NCBI GenBank assembly: GCA_910586655.1 | Contig: CAJUIR010000008.1 | Location: forward strand, 1 to 53,221 | DNA from: an uncultured Christensenellaceae bacterium | GTDB taxonomy: Bacteria; Bacillota; Clostridia; Christensenellales; Borkfalkiaceae | DNA: 53,221 nt | Reading direction: 5' to 3' | Shown here: piece after piece, positions 44,596 through 52,489 of the stretch | Position numbering within the stretch: position 1 is the first letter of the stretch | Layout of the letters: each line of letters opens with the position of its first letter | Position numbers and translations under genes: made by a program | Notes under the pieces: model-generated | What the model was told of the DNA's origin: nothing | The model's input: the letters and a program-made list of their open reading frames with translations, nothing else | Database searches by the model: none

Positions 44596-45602
44596 TACTT
44601 ACAGTCATTTCGTTAAAGAACATCAGAGCCAATGCTTTATTGTTTAAAAGCATTTCCGAGAAGCCGCTGATTGCGGTGGTAAAAGACGACGCTTACGGAC
44701 ACGGCGCGGAAGAAGTGGCGCGTTATCTCGAAGACGTTGCAGACTCCTTTGCCGTGGCTACCGTGGACGAGGGCGCGGCGTTGCGTTTGGCGGGAATCTG
44801 GAAAGATATTCTTGTATTAACTCCGCCGCTTTCCGCCGAAGAAGTCGTTCGGATTTCCGCTTATCGTTTGACTGCAAGCGTTTCGTCGCTTGCGGCAATG
44901 AAACTGATTGCACGGGTCAGCCGAGAACTGTCGCTTCCGCCGATGCGCGCGCATCTTGTTTTTAACACGGGCATGAACCGTTACGGATTCCGACCCGACC
45001 GCGTTGCTCATGCCTGCCGTATGGCGAAAGAATACGGGTTTCAGGTGGAGGGTGTTTATTCGCATTATTATTCGCCCGAAAACGAGCGACTGCGGCGCAG
45101 ACAGCAAACTTTATTCGGAAAAATTTGTAGTGTCGTGCAAAACGAATTTCCGGGCGCGGTGCGGCATATCGCCGCGACGGGCGGGACGCTGGCAGGAGGA
45201 GAATTATTTGATGCCGTGCGGATCGGAATCGGATTATACGGTTATTTGCCGTACGGGTTCGAGGAGTGCGGATGCGCTGTCAAACCCGCTATGAAAATAT
45301 ATGCGACGGTAGCGCAGGGCGGAACATTTACGGGCGGCGGCATGGGGTATAACCGTATCAAAGAACACTACGGAAAAGTTCATACGCTGCGGATCGGTTA
45401 CGGGGACGGATTTTTCCGCGCAGGCGGCGTTGGGGTCGGAAAACTTTGTATGGATGCGGCGGTGCGCGCGGGGCGGGGAGATTACGGAACGCGGCGGATT
45501 GCGGTAAAAGATATTTCGTCATATGCCAAACAGTTGAATACGACGGAGTACGAAGTGCTTGTAAACGCAGGTAAAAAGGCGGTAAAAAAATACATTGAAT
45601 AG
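44586..45602 (+). CDS. alr: Alanine racemase
   Basis: A 338-residue fold-type III PLP enzyme, probably alanine racemase, supplying D-alanine for the cell wall. The PLP lysine is K33 in VVKDDAYGHG, and the second catalytic base is probably Tyr255 in GGMGYNR. The LRIGYGDGFFR and CMD motifs match. It is shorter than the usual 370-390 residues: the C-terminal domain lost segments around GRGDYGTR. There is no usable ribosome-binding site before the ATG, which lies in a 12-bp inverted repeat. Activity toward another amino acid is possible. Confidence 0.87.
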   Translation: MQNVLTVISLKNIRANALLFKSISEKPLIAVVKDDAYGHGAEEVARYLEDVADSFAVATVDEGAALRLAGIWKDILVLTPPLSAEEVVRISAYRLTASVSSLAAMKLIARVSRELSLPPMRAHLVFNTGMNRYGFRPDRVAHACRMAKEYGFQVEGVYSHYYSPENERLRRRQQTLFGKICSVVQNEFPGAVRHIAATGGTLAGGELFDAVRIGIGLYGYLPYGFEECGCAVKPAMKIYATVAQGGTFTGGGMGYNRIKEHYGKVHTLRIGYGDGFFRAGGVGVGKLCMDAAVRAGRGDYGTRRIAVKDISSYAKQLNTTEYEVLVNAGKKAVKKYIE

Positions 45603-46164
45603 CGCGGAAGAAAAGCGCGCGCTCAGGCAGGAGTTTACGCAGCGGCGCGCATTATTGCAATCGAACGAGAAAGACGGCGCCATCTGCCGGAATTTTCTTT
45701 CCTTTTTTTCAAAGGAGAGAAACTTTTTTGTTTATTGCGCCTTTCGCACGGAAGTGCAAACCCGATCGGTCATCGAGGGATTACGAATGCGCGGCGCATG
45801 CGTGTGCGTGCCGAAAATCGTAAGAGATCAAATGCTTGCCGTGCCGTTTTCGGACAAGACGGCGATGAGCCGTTTCGGGATTCCGGAACCCGTTTACGGT
45901 GAGGATACGACTGTGCAGATTGCCGCGGTACCTTTGCTGGCGGTGGACGGCGAAGGGTACAGGCTGGGTTACGGCGGAGGCTACTACGACAGATACTTTC
46001 AGACACATCCGGACGTATTGCGCGTGGGACTTTGCTATTCCGGACAAGCGGTTGCGGCCCTGCCGCACGAACAGACCGACGTTCCGCTTGACGCCGTTGT
46101 CACCGAGGACGGCGTTCGATTTTTTTCCGAACGGCTTGACAGAAAAACGCAGGCAGGGGTATAA
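45595..46164 (+). CDS. 5-formyltetrahydrofolate cyclo-ligase
   Basis: A 189-residue MTHFS family protein which turns 5-formyl-THF into 5,10-methenyl-THF using ATP. The hallmark GYGGGYYDRY occurs in the last third, with LLAVDGEGYRLG before it. It starts with a TTG that overlaps the alr stop, so it is coupled. The 3' end of the gene carries the promoter of rsmD. Confidence 0.92.
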   Translation: MNSAEEKRALRQEFTQRRALLQSNEKDGAICRNFLSFFSKERNFFVYCAFRTEVQTRSVIEGLRMRGACVCVPKIVRDQMLAVPFSDKTAMSRFGIPEPVYGEDTTVQIAAVPLLAVDGEGYRLGYGGGYYDRYFQTHPDVLRVGLCYSGQAVAALPHEQTDVPLDAVVTEDGVRFFSERLDRKTQAGV

Positions 46165-46165
46165 T
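46136..46165 (+). promoter_or_regulatory. Consensus promoter inside the MTHFS gene end, driving rsmD
   Basis: TTGACA (46136-46141) and TATAAT (46160-46165) are perfect consensus boxes 18 bases apart. They lie within the 3' end of the preceding gene, and the -10 box ends 11 bases before the rsmD ATG. The predicted leader is about 4-5 bases. Confidence 0.88.
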
Positions 46166-46176
46166 AAAAAAGAGAT

Positions 46177-46710
46177 ATGAGAATTATTGCCGGAAAACAC
46201 AGAGGGCGCATCCTGACGCAATTTCAGGGACAGGAGATCCGACCTACTCCCGACAGGGTAAAGGAATCGCTGTTTCAGATTTTAGAACTCCGTTTGCGAG
46301 GAGCACGCGTTTTGGATTTATTTTGCGGCAGCGGTGCGCTGGGATTGGAATGTATTTCCCGCGGGGCTAAGGAAGTTGTGTTTAACGATCGGTCTCGGGA
46401 AAGCCTTGCCGTTTTAAAAAAGAACCTCTCCGTGCTTGGCGAATCGGGTAAAATATATAACCTCGATTACAAAGCATGTCTTGATTCGGTATCGGGCACG
46501 TTTGATTTGATCTTCGCCGATCCGCCCTACAATGATACGTTGTGCGCCGAGATTCTGTCGTACGTCAAAGCACGCAAATTGCTCGGGAAACAAGGGCTTG
46601 TCGTGTATGAAAGCGAGCGGGAGGAAACTGCTCCGGAAGGATTTACGCTTGCGGACAAGCGCAGTTACGGCAGGACGAAGATTCTGTTTTTCAAGGAGAC
46701 GGAACAATGA
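46177..46710 (+). CDS. rsmD: 16S rRNA guanine-966 N2-methyltransferase
   Basis: A 177-residue RsmD. It has IAGKHRGR at the N-terminus, the SAM-binding DLFCGSGALGLE and the catalytic FADPPYND. It methylates G966 of 16S rRNA. The gene precedes coaD, as is usual, and overlaps it by ATGA. No good ribosome-binding site is visible, and the promoter lies 11 bases before the start, so it may be leaderless. Confidence 0.95.
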   Translation: MRIIAGKHRGRILTQFQGQEIRPTPDRVKESLFQILELRLRGARVLDLFCGSGALGLECISRGAKEVVFNDRSRESLAVLKKNLSVLGESGKIYNLDYKACLDSVSGTFDLIFADPPYNDTLCAEILSYVKARKLLGKQGLVVYESEREETAPEGFTLADKRSYGRTKILFFKETEQ

Positions 46711-47180
46711 GAAAATGTGTATTCGCAGGCACGTTCGATCCTTTTACGTCGGGTCATTTCAGCACCGTGGAAAAATGTCTTGCGATGTTCGACGAAGTGG
46801 TCGTTGCGGTTGCGGAGAATAAGCGCAAAATCTGCATGTTTTCGCCTTCGGAACGGCAGGAGATGATCCGCGCCGTATACGCGCAAGAGCCGCGCGTGAA
46901 AGTAGTGATGTGGTCGGGCGCGGCGGTCGATTTGCTCAAAGCGGAACAAACGCCGTTTTACGTGCGCGGCGTACGGAACACCGTAGATTTCGAATACGAA
47001 AACGCTGATTTCTATGCGAGCAGACGGCTCAGCGCTGAGATGATCACCATATATATTCCTGCCGAACAGGAACTGCTGCACGTGAGTTCCACTTTGGTAA
47101 AAAACTGTATTTCGTTCGGCAAACCGTATCGGGACTATTTGCCCGCCGCAGTTTACGAAGCGATTCAAAAGAGAGGCTGA
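46707..47180 (+). CDS. coaD: Phosphopantetheine adenylyltransferase
   Basis: A 157-residue CoaD that makes dephospho-CoA from phosphopantetheine and ATP. The nucleotidyltransferase motif TFDPFTSGH (with the T/HxGH variant TSGH) is at the N-terminus and HVSSTLVK toward the end. It is coupled to rsmD. The length is normal. Confidence 0.96.
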   Translation: MRKCVFAGTFDPFTSGHFSTVEKCLAMFDEVVVAVAENKRKICMFSPSERQEMIRAVYAQEPRVKVVMWSGAAVDLLKAEQTPFYVRGVRNTVDFEYENADFYASRRLSAEMITIYIPAEQELLHVSSTLVKNCISFGKPYRDYLPAAVYEAIQKRG

Positions 47181-47181
47181 T

Positions 47182-48210
47182 ATGTTTGAGAAACAAATTG
47201 AAATTCCGTCTGCGGAAGAAATATTAACGGAACTCCCGCTTCCCAAAGGACTTGCGGAAATCAAGCGGGAGCGCGACGAATTATGCAAAGCCGTGATCAC
47301 GGGACGCTCGAATTTGTTGTTGGTGATCGTGGGACCTTGTTCCGCGCACGACAGTAAACCGGTGCTGGAATACGTTCGCCGTTTGGGAAAACTCAACGAA
47401 AAGGTGAAGGATAAACTGGTGCTTGTCCCCCGAATTTACACCAACAAACCGCGCACGAAGGGCGTAGGGTATAAGGGCATGTTTTCTCAGCCCGATCCGG
47501 AAAATAAAGAGGATATTTTAAAGGGAATCCGTACTATCCGCAATCTCCATATACAAGCCATCGGGGAATCGGGGCTTTCGGCGGCGGATGAAATGCTGTA
47601 TCCCGAAAATTACGCGTATTTAGAGGATTTGCTCACTTACATTGCGGTCGGCGCGCGGTCGAGCGAGAATCAAATGCACCGCTTGGTTTCAAGCGGAATC
47701 GAACTGCCCGTAGGGTTCAAGAACCCCATGGGCGGCAGTATTCCTGTTTTGCTCAACTCTATTTATGCGGCGCAGAGCGCACAGGTATTCAAGTATCATA
47801 ACTATCAGGTTGCCACTTGCGGAAACGAGTACGCGCACGCCGTGCTTCGCGGCAAGGTGGACGAATACGGAAACGATATTCCCAATTTTCACTATGAAAC
47901 GGTGATGCAAGTATTCGAGGGATATGCAAACTCCGGCGGAGAATTGAAAAATCCCGCGATCATTGTTGATTCCAACCATTCCAATTCGGGCAAACGGTAT
48001 CATCAGCAGATACGCATCGTGGAGGAAATTTTACAGAACCGTCTTTATGACCGCGGCTTTAAAAAGATCGTAAAAGGTTTTATGATCGAAAGTTTTCTCG
48101 AAGAAGGATGTCAATCCCGTGACGAGGTGTTCGGGAAATCGATCACCGATCCCTGTCTCGGCTGGGCGGATACCGAACGGCTCATTCTCGACATTGCGGA
48201 GAAAGCGTAA
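47182..48210 (+). CDS. DAHP synthase, class I (AroG/F type)
   Basis: A 342-residue 3-deoxy-D-arabino-heptulosonate-7-phosphate synthase, the first enzyme of the shikimate pathway. Metal ligands appear in GPCSAHD, VDSNHSN, MIESFLEEG and SITDPCLGW. It is of the class I alpha type, which is often feedback-regulated by an aromatic amino acid; which one cannot be told. It starts just after coaD and is followed at once by pheA, away from the aro block at 33809-37695. Confidence 0.93.
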   Translation: MFEKQIEIPSAEEILTELPLPKGLAEIKRERDELCKAVITGRSNLLLVIVGPCSAHDSKPVLEYVRRLGKLNEKVKDKLVLVPRIYTNKPRTKGVGYKGMFSQPDPENKEDILKGIRTIRNLHIQAIGESGLSAADEMLYPENYAYLEDLLTYIAVGARSSENQMHRLVSSGIELPVGFKNPMGGSIPVLLNSIYAAQSAQVFKYHNYQVATCGNEYAHAVLRGKVDEYGNDIPNFHYETVMQVFEGYANSGGELKNPAIIVDSNHSNSGKRYHQQIRIVEEILQNRLYDRGFKKIVKGFMIESFLEEGCQSRDEVFGKSITDPCLGWADTERLILDIAEKA

Positions 48211-48212
48211 TT

Positions 48213-49013
48213 ATGACGGTAAAAGTGAGTTGTCTGGGTCCCGAAGGAAGTTATTCGGAACTTGCGGCGAAAAAATTTTTCGACGGAAATAGCGAAATTT
48301 TGCTTGCACGGAATTTTTCGGACGTCGTGGAAAAATTGGTTTGCGGCGAAGCGGATACTGCCGTGATCCCCATCGAAAATTCGATAAGGGGCGGCGTATT
48401 GCAGAATCTCGATCTGCTTGAACGGTGCGACGTGTTTGCGGTGGAGGAGTCGGTGCTACCCATCGACCATCGTTTGGCGATGAAAAAGGGCGTTTCCTTT
48501 TCCGATATCAAGCGGATCTATTCGCATGAACAGGCGATCGGACAATGCTTGGGATTTCTGAATCGCTGTCTGCCTCGGGCGCAGTGTATTTTTACGGCGT
48601 CTACCGCCGAAAGCCTGAAAAAAATCGATAGCGAATCGGCGGGGATCGTCGGCGCGCACGTAAAGGCGGGCGGGATCGTCCTTTCCCGAGAGAATATTGC
48701 GGACGAAAAGAAGAATTACACCCGCTTTTTGCGGCTTGTCCGCGGCTGCGAACAACCCAAAGCACACAGCAAGATGATTTTTTTGTGCGCGGTGTGCGAA
48801 CATCAGCCCGGATCGTTACTGCATTTATTGCAGATATTTGCGCGCTACGGGCGCAATCTGACGAGAATCGAATCGCGTCCCATGAAAGGCGTATTCGGGG
48901 AATATCGGTTTTTTATCGAACTGGAAGGCGACATTCTGGACGCGGAAATACAGGAAATGCTGGAAGCGGCGCGGTCCGATTGCAGACAGTTCCGTGTTTT
49001 AGGCGCTTATTGA
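48213..49013 (+). CDS. pheA: Prephenate dehydratase
   Basis: A 266-residue prephenate dehydratase without a fused chorismate mutase. The catalytic region has VIPIENSIRGG and NYTRFLRLV, and the C-terminal ACT domain has GSLLHLLQIF and ESRP, the phenylalanine-binding motif. It makes phenylpyruvate and should be inhibited by phenylalanine. It follows the DAHP synthase gene by two bases. Confidence 0.94.
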   Translation: MTVKVSCLGPEGSYSELAAKKFFDGNSEILLARNFSDVVEKLVCGEADTAVIPIENSIRGGVLQNLDLLERCDVFAVEESVLPIDHRLAMKKGVSFSDIKRIYSHEQAIGQCLGFLNRCLPRAQCIFTASTAESLKKIDSESAGIVGAHVKAGGIVLSRENIADEKKNYTRFLRLVRGCEQPKAHSKMIFLCAVCEHQPGSLLHLLQIFARYGRNLTRIESRPMKGVFGEYRFFIELEGDILDAEIQEMLEAARSDCRQFRVLGAY

Positions 49014-49025
49014 GAAAAGAACCGA

Positions 49026-49988
49026 TTATAGGATTGTAAGCGCGAGGAGATAGGCGGTACCGCCTGCGATCGCAGCCTGTAACAACTTTACGGCGACAAA
49101 GGGCAGGATCTTGACTTTGGCGTGCGAAAGATATGCGATTTGCTGAACGAGCACGCATAGTCCGCCGAATGTGACCAGAAAGCAGCAGAGCGCCGCCGAA
49201 AGCGGCGTAACGGATTGCGAAAGCAGGGCGCAGCCCGAAGTCATTTCAAGCAATCCTCTTAAAATTCCTTCTGCGGTCGTTCCCATCTCGAGAAAAGCGC
49301 CGAGGTCGGAAAGCATTTGTCCGAATGCATAGAACACGGCGATACTGCCGCCGACGCAGAGGATGGATATGACCGATTGCGTCAGACTTTCGGAAATGAC
49401 GTTTTCTCCGTTTGAAAGGGGCGGGATGATTTTTTTGATCGGTTGTGTTTTTACGGTAAACCTTAAGAGGAAGCAGACGGATAGCACTCCGAGATAGTGC
49501 GATAAAAGGAGAAGCCAGCCGAGCGCGGCATTCCGAAACATTGCGCTTCCCACAACGCCGACCAGAAACATCGGTCCCGTGGTGGAGCAGAGGCAGGATA
49601 AACGAAAGGTTTCCTCTTTGGAAACGTATCCTTTTTCATATAAATCGAGAACCGTACGCGCTCCTATAGGATAGCCCGAGAGCATGGAAAGAATTGCGGC
49701 GCACCCGCCTGCGCCCGAAATGCGGAATCCCTTTCCGGCAATCGGAGATACGGCGCGCGAAAGCAACTTGTAAAGCCGCATTCGCGTAAAGAGCGCGGTC
49801 AAAAATAAGAGCGGAAAGGTGGCGGGTAGTACGCTGACCGCCCAAAGAGAAATTCCTTCGCTAATGCTTTCGGCATAGCGTGCAGGAGATAGAAAAAAGA
49901 ACGTCATGGCGGTAAGAACGGCAGCCGAGGCGAATACAGACGGAAGTACTTTTTTAAGTTTCACGATAAAGAATATGTGAGGAAGCAT
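49026..49988 (-). CDS. ylbJ: YlbJ/SpoVV-type sporulation integral membrane protein
   Basis: A 320-residue membrane protein with about eight hydrophobic helices and paired nucleoside-transporter-gate-like segments (SGYPIGARTVLDLYE). In Bacillus YlbJ is renamed SpoVV and helps move dipicolinic acid during sporulation. It converges on pheA with a 12-base gap and no clear terminator. The ATG at 49986-49988 shares the bases of the divergent rarA ATG (49987-49989); an in-frame GTG at 49964 is an alternative. Neither has a good ribosome-binding site. Its presence suggests an endospore-forming ancestry. Confidence 0.85.
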   Translation of the reverse strand: MLPHIFFIVKLKKVLPSVFASAAVLTAMTFFFLSPARYAESISEGISLWAVSVLPATFPLLFLTALFTRMRLYKLLSRAVSPIAGKGFRISGAGGCAAILSMLSGYPIGARTVLDLYEKGYVSKEETFRLSCLCSTTGPMFLVGVVGSAMFRNAALGWLLLLSHYLGVLSVCFLLRFTVKTQPIKKIIPPLSNGENVISESLTQSVISILCVGGSIAVFYAFGQMLSDLGAFLEMGTTAEGILRGLLEMTSGCALLSQSVTPLSAALCCFLVTFGGLCVLVQQIAYLSHAKVKILPFVAVKLLQAAIAGGTAYLLALTIL

Positions 49989-50430
49989 GGATTTATTCGA
50001 TTTTAACGGCAACGAGGAGAAGGCGAAACCGCTTGCGGAACGGATGCGAGCATCTACCGTAAAGGATTTTGTGGGGCAAAGTCATATCGTAGCGGAAGGT
50101 TCGTTGCTCCGCCGCGCGATCGCGCTCGACCGTTTGGGCAGTTGTATTTTTTGGGGACCTCCCGGATGCGGAAAAACAACGCTTGCGAACGTTATTGCGG
50201 CTCAGACGAATGCCGACTTTATTAAGTTAAATGCCGTCAGTTCGGGGGTTGCGGACGTAAAGAAAGCCGTGGAGCGCGCGCGCGATAATTTAAAATTGTA
50301 CGGAAAACGTACGTATTTGATGCTTGACGAGTGCCACCGTTTTAATAAAACGCAGTCCGATTCCCTTTTGCCTGCCATCGAAGTTGGTATCTACTCCGTA
50401 CACGCAAAATTACATCTATGTATCGCGTGA
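49987..50430 (+). pseudogene. rarA: Truncated rarA/mgsA gene (host copy)
   Basis: The N-terminal part of a RarA/MgsA-type AAA+ ATPase, a clamp-loader-like protein involved at stalled replication forks. The first 132 residues are normal: Walker A GPPGCGKTT (57-65) and Walker B LMLDECHRFNKTQSDS. After E132 (codon 50380-50382) the match to the family stops, and 15 unrelated codons lead to a stop. The lost part includes sensor 1, the arginine finger and the whole C-terminal tetramerisation region. The protein should be inactive, and the gene is interpreted as cut by an insertion. Confidence 0.9.
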
Positions 50431-50443
50431 TATACCTTTAAAT

Positions 50444-51148
50444 ATGTATAAATCGCTAAAAACCGTCAACAAGAAAACCGGTTTGACGATTGAAAATGAA
50501 TTATTGGATTATTGTGTTATACCAAGAAGTATCTCTGAATTGAAAGATTTTTTAGGGTTAAAAGACAAAAAGATGGTACAAGGTAGATTTACTAAACCGT
50601 TATTGAAAGAAGGAAAATTGAAGTTTGTTTATCCTGAATCGCCAAAAAGCAATTTGCAAAGATACTTAAGGGCGGATATAGAGATTACGCCAGAAATGCA
50701 AGAATTGATTGACCAGCTCTCCAAGACTGAAAGGCATTTAGAGTTGGAAAAGATGACTTTGGAATTTTGTAAAGTACCGCGTTCCCTAGGAGAAATCAAG
50801 GAACACATTGGATTGGCGGGATATGATATTGTAAGAAAGAGGGCGGTTCAGCCGCTTATTGATCAAGGTAAAATAAAGTTAATTTATCCGCATAATCCGC
50901 TATATAAAATGCAAAAATACGTAGTGTCCGAGTCAAATGTTGATTATCCGGCTTTTACAGAAGAAGAGATATTGACGTACTGTGAGACACCGCGAAGCAA
51001 AAAGGAAATAGAAGATTATTTTGCTGTAGGGCAAGAGTTGCTTTACAAAGTATTGAATCCAATTATTGCTGAAGGTAAATTAGTTTACACAAAAAGCACA
51101 AGAATAGGAAATCATATTATACATAGGAAGTTAGTCAAAAATGGATGA
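50444..51148 (+). CDS. Protein with three winged-helix repeats
   Basis: A 234-residue protein of three related repeats (about 17-75, 101-160 and 171-230). Each has a core like LDYCVIPRSISELKDFLGL, then a KPLLKEGKLKFVYP segment. This is the winged-helix repeat seen at the C-terminus of Fic-type and AlbA_2/RecG-like ATPase proteins. The upstream reading frame stays open through the junction (about 20 codons from 50384), so this may be the truncated end of a longer protein. The ATG used has no strong ribosome-binding site. The stop overlaps the downstream rarA start by 8 bases, so the two are coupled. The function is unknown. Confidence 0.7.
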   Translation: MYKSLKTVNKKTGLTIENELLDYCVIPRSISELKDFLGLKDKKMVQGRFTKPLLKEGKLKFVYPESPKSNLQRYLRADIEITPEMQELIDQLSKTERHLELEKMTLEFCKVPRSLGEIKEHIGLAGYDIVRKRAVQPLIDQGKIKLIYPHNPLYKMQKYVVSESNVDYPAFTEEEILTYCETPRSKKEIEDYFAVGQELLYKVLNPIIAEGKLVYTKSTRIGNHIIHRKLVKNG

Positions 51149-52364
51149 CTTGTTTACAAATTTGCATAATCATTTAAAGCCGTTGGCTGAAAAAATGCGT
51201 CCGACAAGTTTGGATGATTTTGTGGGGCAACGTCATATACTTGGTGAGGGTAAACTTCTTCGCCGTCTCATACAAGCCAAAAAAGTACCAAGCTGTATTT
51301 TTTATGGACCGCCAGGGACAGGGAAAACTACACTAGCGAGAATTATTGCTGAAAGTACAGATAGTAATTTTGTTATGCTAAATGCCATATCAAGTGGTGT
51401 TGCAGATGTAAAAGCTGTTATTGAAGAAGCTAAGAAGACCTTTCATATGTATGGAAGGAAGACTTATTTACTTTTAGATGAATGTCATAGATGGAGTAAA
51501 ACTCAGAGTGACTCACTTTTAGCGGTACTAGAATCTGGTGAAATTGTCTTGATTGGTTCAACTACGGAATCTCCGAATTATAGTATGACACGAGCAATAG
51601 TAAGTCGGTGTACTTTATTTGAGTTTAAGTTGGTTGGTATAGAGGATATTAAGAAGGCTTTAATTAGAGCAATTGAATCTTCAAGTGGATTAAAGGACTT
51701 TAATATCAAAATTGATGATGATGCCCTGACATATTTTGCAACTGCCTGTGGAGGAGATGTGCGTAGCGCATTGAACGGACTTGAGGTTGGGGCATTAACT
51801 ACTCCAATAAGCAAAAGCGGTGAAATAGTTATTACGAAGGATATTGCAGCGGAATGTCTTCAGAAAAAAGCGCTAAGTTTGAATGAGGATTTGTTTTATC
51901 ATATTTTGAGTGCATTCTGTAAGAGCTTACGAGGTAGTGATAAAACAGCAGCTTTGTATTATGCAAATCGATTGATTGAGGCTGGGTGTGAGCCACAACT
52001 TTTAGCAAGACGAACAATAGCTCATGCGAGTGAGGACTGTTGTTCAGCAAAGGCTTTAAATACGGCATGTAATGCACTTTTTGTGCTTAATAATCTTGGA
52101 ATGCCAGAGGGTAATCTTGCTTTAACGCAAGCTATTATTGAAGTATGTGAAGCCCCTAAGACAAATCGCGTAGTTGTGGCAATGAATATGGCAATGGATG
52201 ATGCTAAAAATCATCCTGATGACAATATTCCAGACTATTTAAGAAACCACACAGCGGCAAGTAAGAAATATAAGTATCCGCATGATTATGGTGGATATGT
52301 AGAGCAACAATATCTGCCTAATTCTTTGAAAGATAGAGATTATTTTCCAAAGGACAAAAAATGA
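51141..52364 (+). CDS. Complete RarA/MgsA homologue carried by the element
   Basis: A 407-residue RarA/MgsA-type AAA+ ATPase. Walker A is GPPGTGKTT (56-64) and Walker B LLLDECHRW (near 110-117). Sensor 1 is GSTTESPNYS, and the arginine-finger region is SMTRAIVSRC. The C-terminal MgsA domain is complete (LFYHILSAFCKSLRGSDKTAALYYA to the HDYGGYVEQQYLP end). It is AT-rich and differs in codons from the truncated host copy, but aligns with it over the whole shared N-terminus. It would restore RarA function to a cell whose own gene is interrupted. Confidence 0.93.
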   Translation: MDDLFTNLHNHLKPLAEKMRPTSLDDFVGQRHILGEGKLLRRLIQAKKVPSCIFYGPPGTGKTTLARIIAESTDSNFVMLNAISSGVADVKAVIEEAKKTFHMYGRKTYLLLDECHRWSKTQSDSLLAVLESGEIVLIGSTTESPNYSMTRAIVSRCTLFEFKLVGIEDIKKALIRAIESSSGLKDFNIKIDDDALTYFATACGGDVRSALNGLEVGALTTPISKSGEIVITKDIAAECLQKKALSLNEDLFYHILSAFCKSLRGSDKTAALYYANRLIEAGCEPQLLARRTIAHASEDCCSAKALNTACNALFVLNNLGMPEGNLALTQAIIEVCEAPKTNRVVVAMNMAMDDAKNHPDDNIPDYLRNHTAASKKYKYPHDYGGYVEQQYLPNSLKDRDYFPKDKK

Positions 52365-52369
52365 TTTTT

Positions 52370-52400
52370 AAAGAACAGGTCGTGAGGGCTGTTCTTTTTT
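52370..52400 (+). terminator. Terminator after the element rarA
   Basis: A 9-bp stem (52370-52378 with 52389-52397) has a 10-base loop and ends in a T-run. The stem starts five bases after the rarA stop. Confidence 0.88.
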
Positions 52401-52422
52401 ATTTAAAATTTAGATTAGATTT

Positions 52423-52451
52423 TTGATTTACCAATCGTTGCTCTTTATAGG
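52423..52451 (+). promoter_or_regulatory. Possible promoter of the regulator gene
   Basis: TTGATT (52423-52428) and TATAGG (52446-52451) are 17 bases apart. The gene start at 52490 follows a strong AAAGGAG site. Confidence 0.4.
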
Positions 52452-52489
52452 ACGGCATTAAGCGATATTGTCCAAAGGAGAGTAGCCAT

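Noticed and set aside
2125..49976. A 16-base repeat TTTCACGATAAAGAAT near 2124 and again near 49961
   Set aside because: One copy overlaps a candidate promoter and the other lies in ylbJ. A single 16-base match in a 53-kb window is within chance expectation, and no flanking similarity exists.
45..50434. TCGCGTGATATAC present near both ends of the window (about 45 and 50420)
   Set aside because: A 13-base match is expected many times by chance in this length, and the alignment does not extend. It is not taken as an attachment site.
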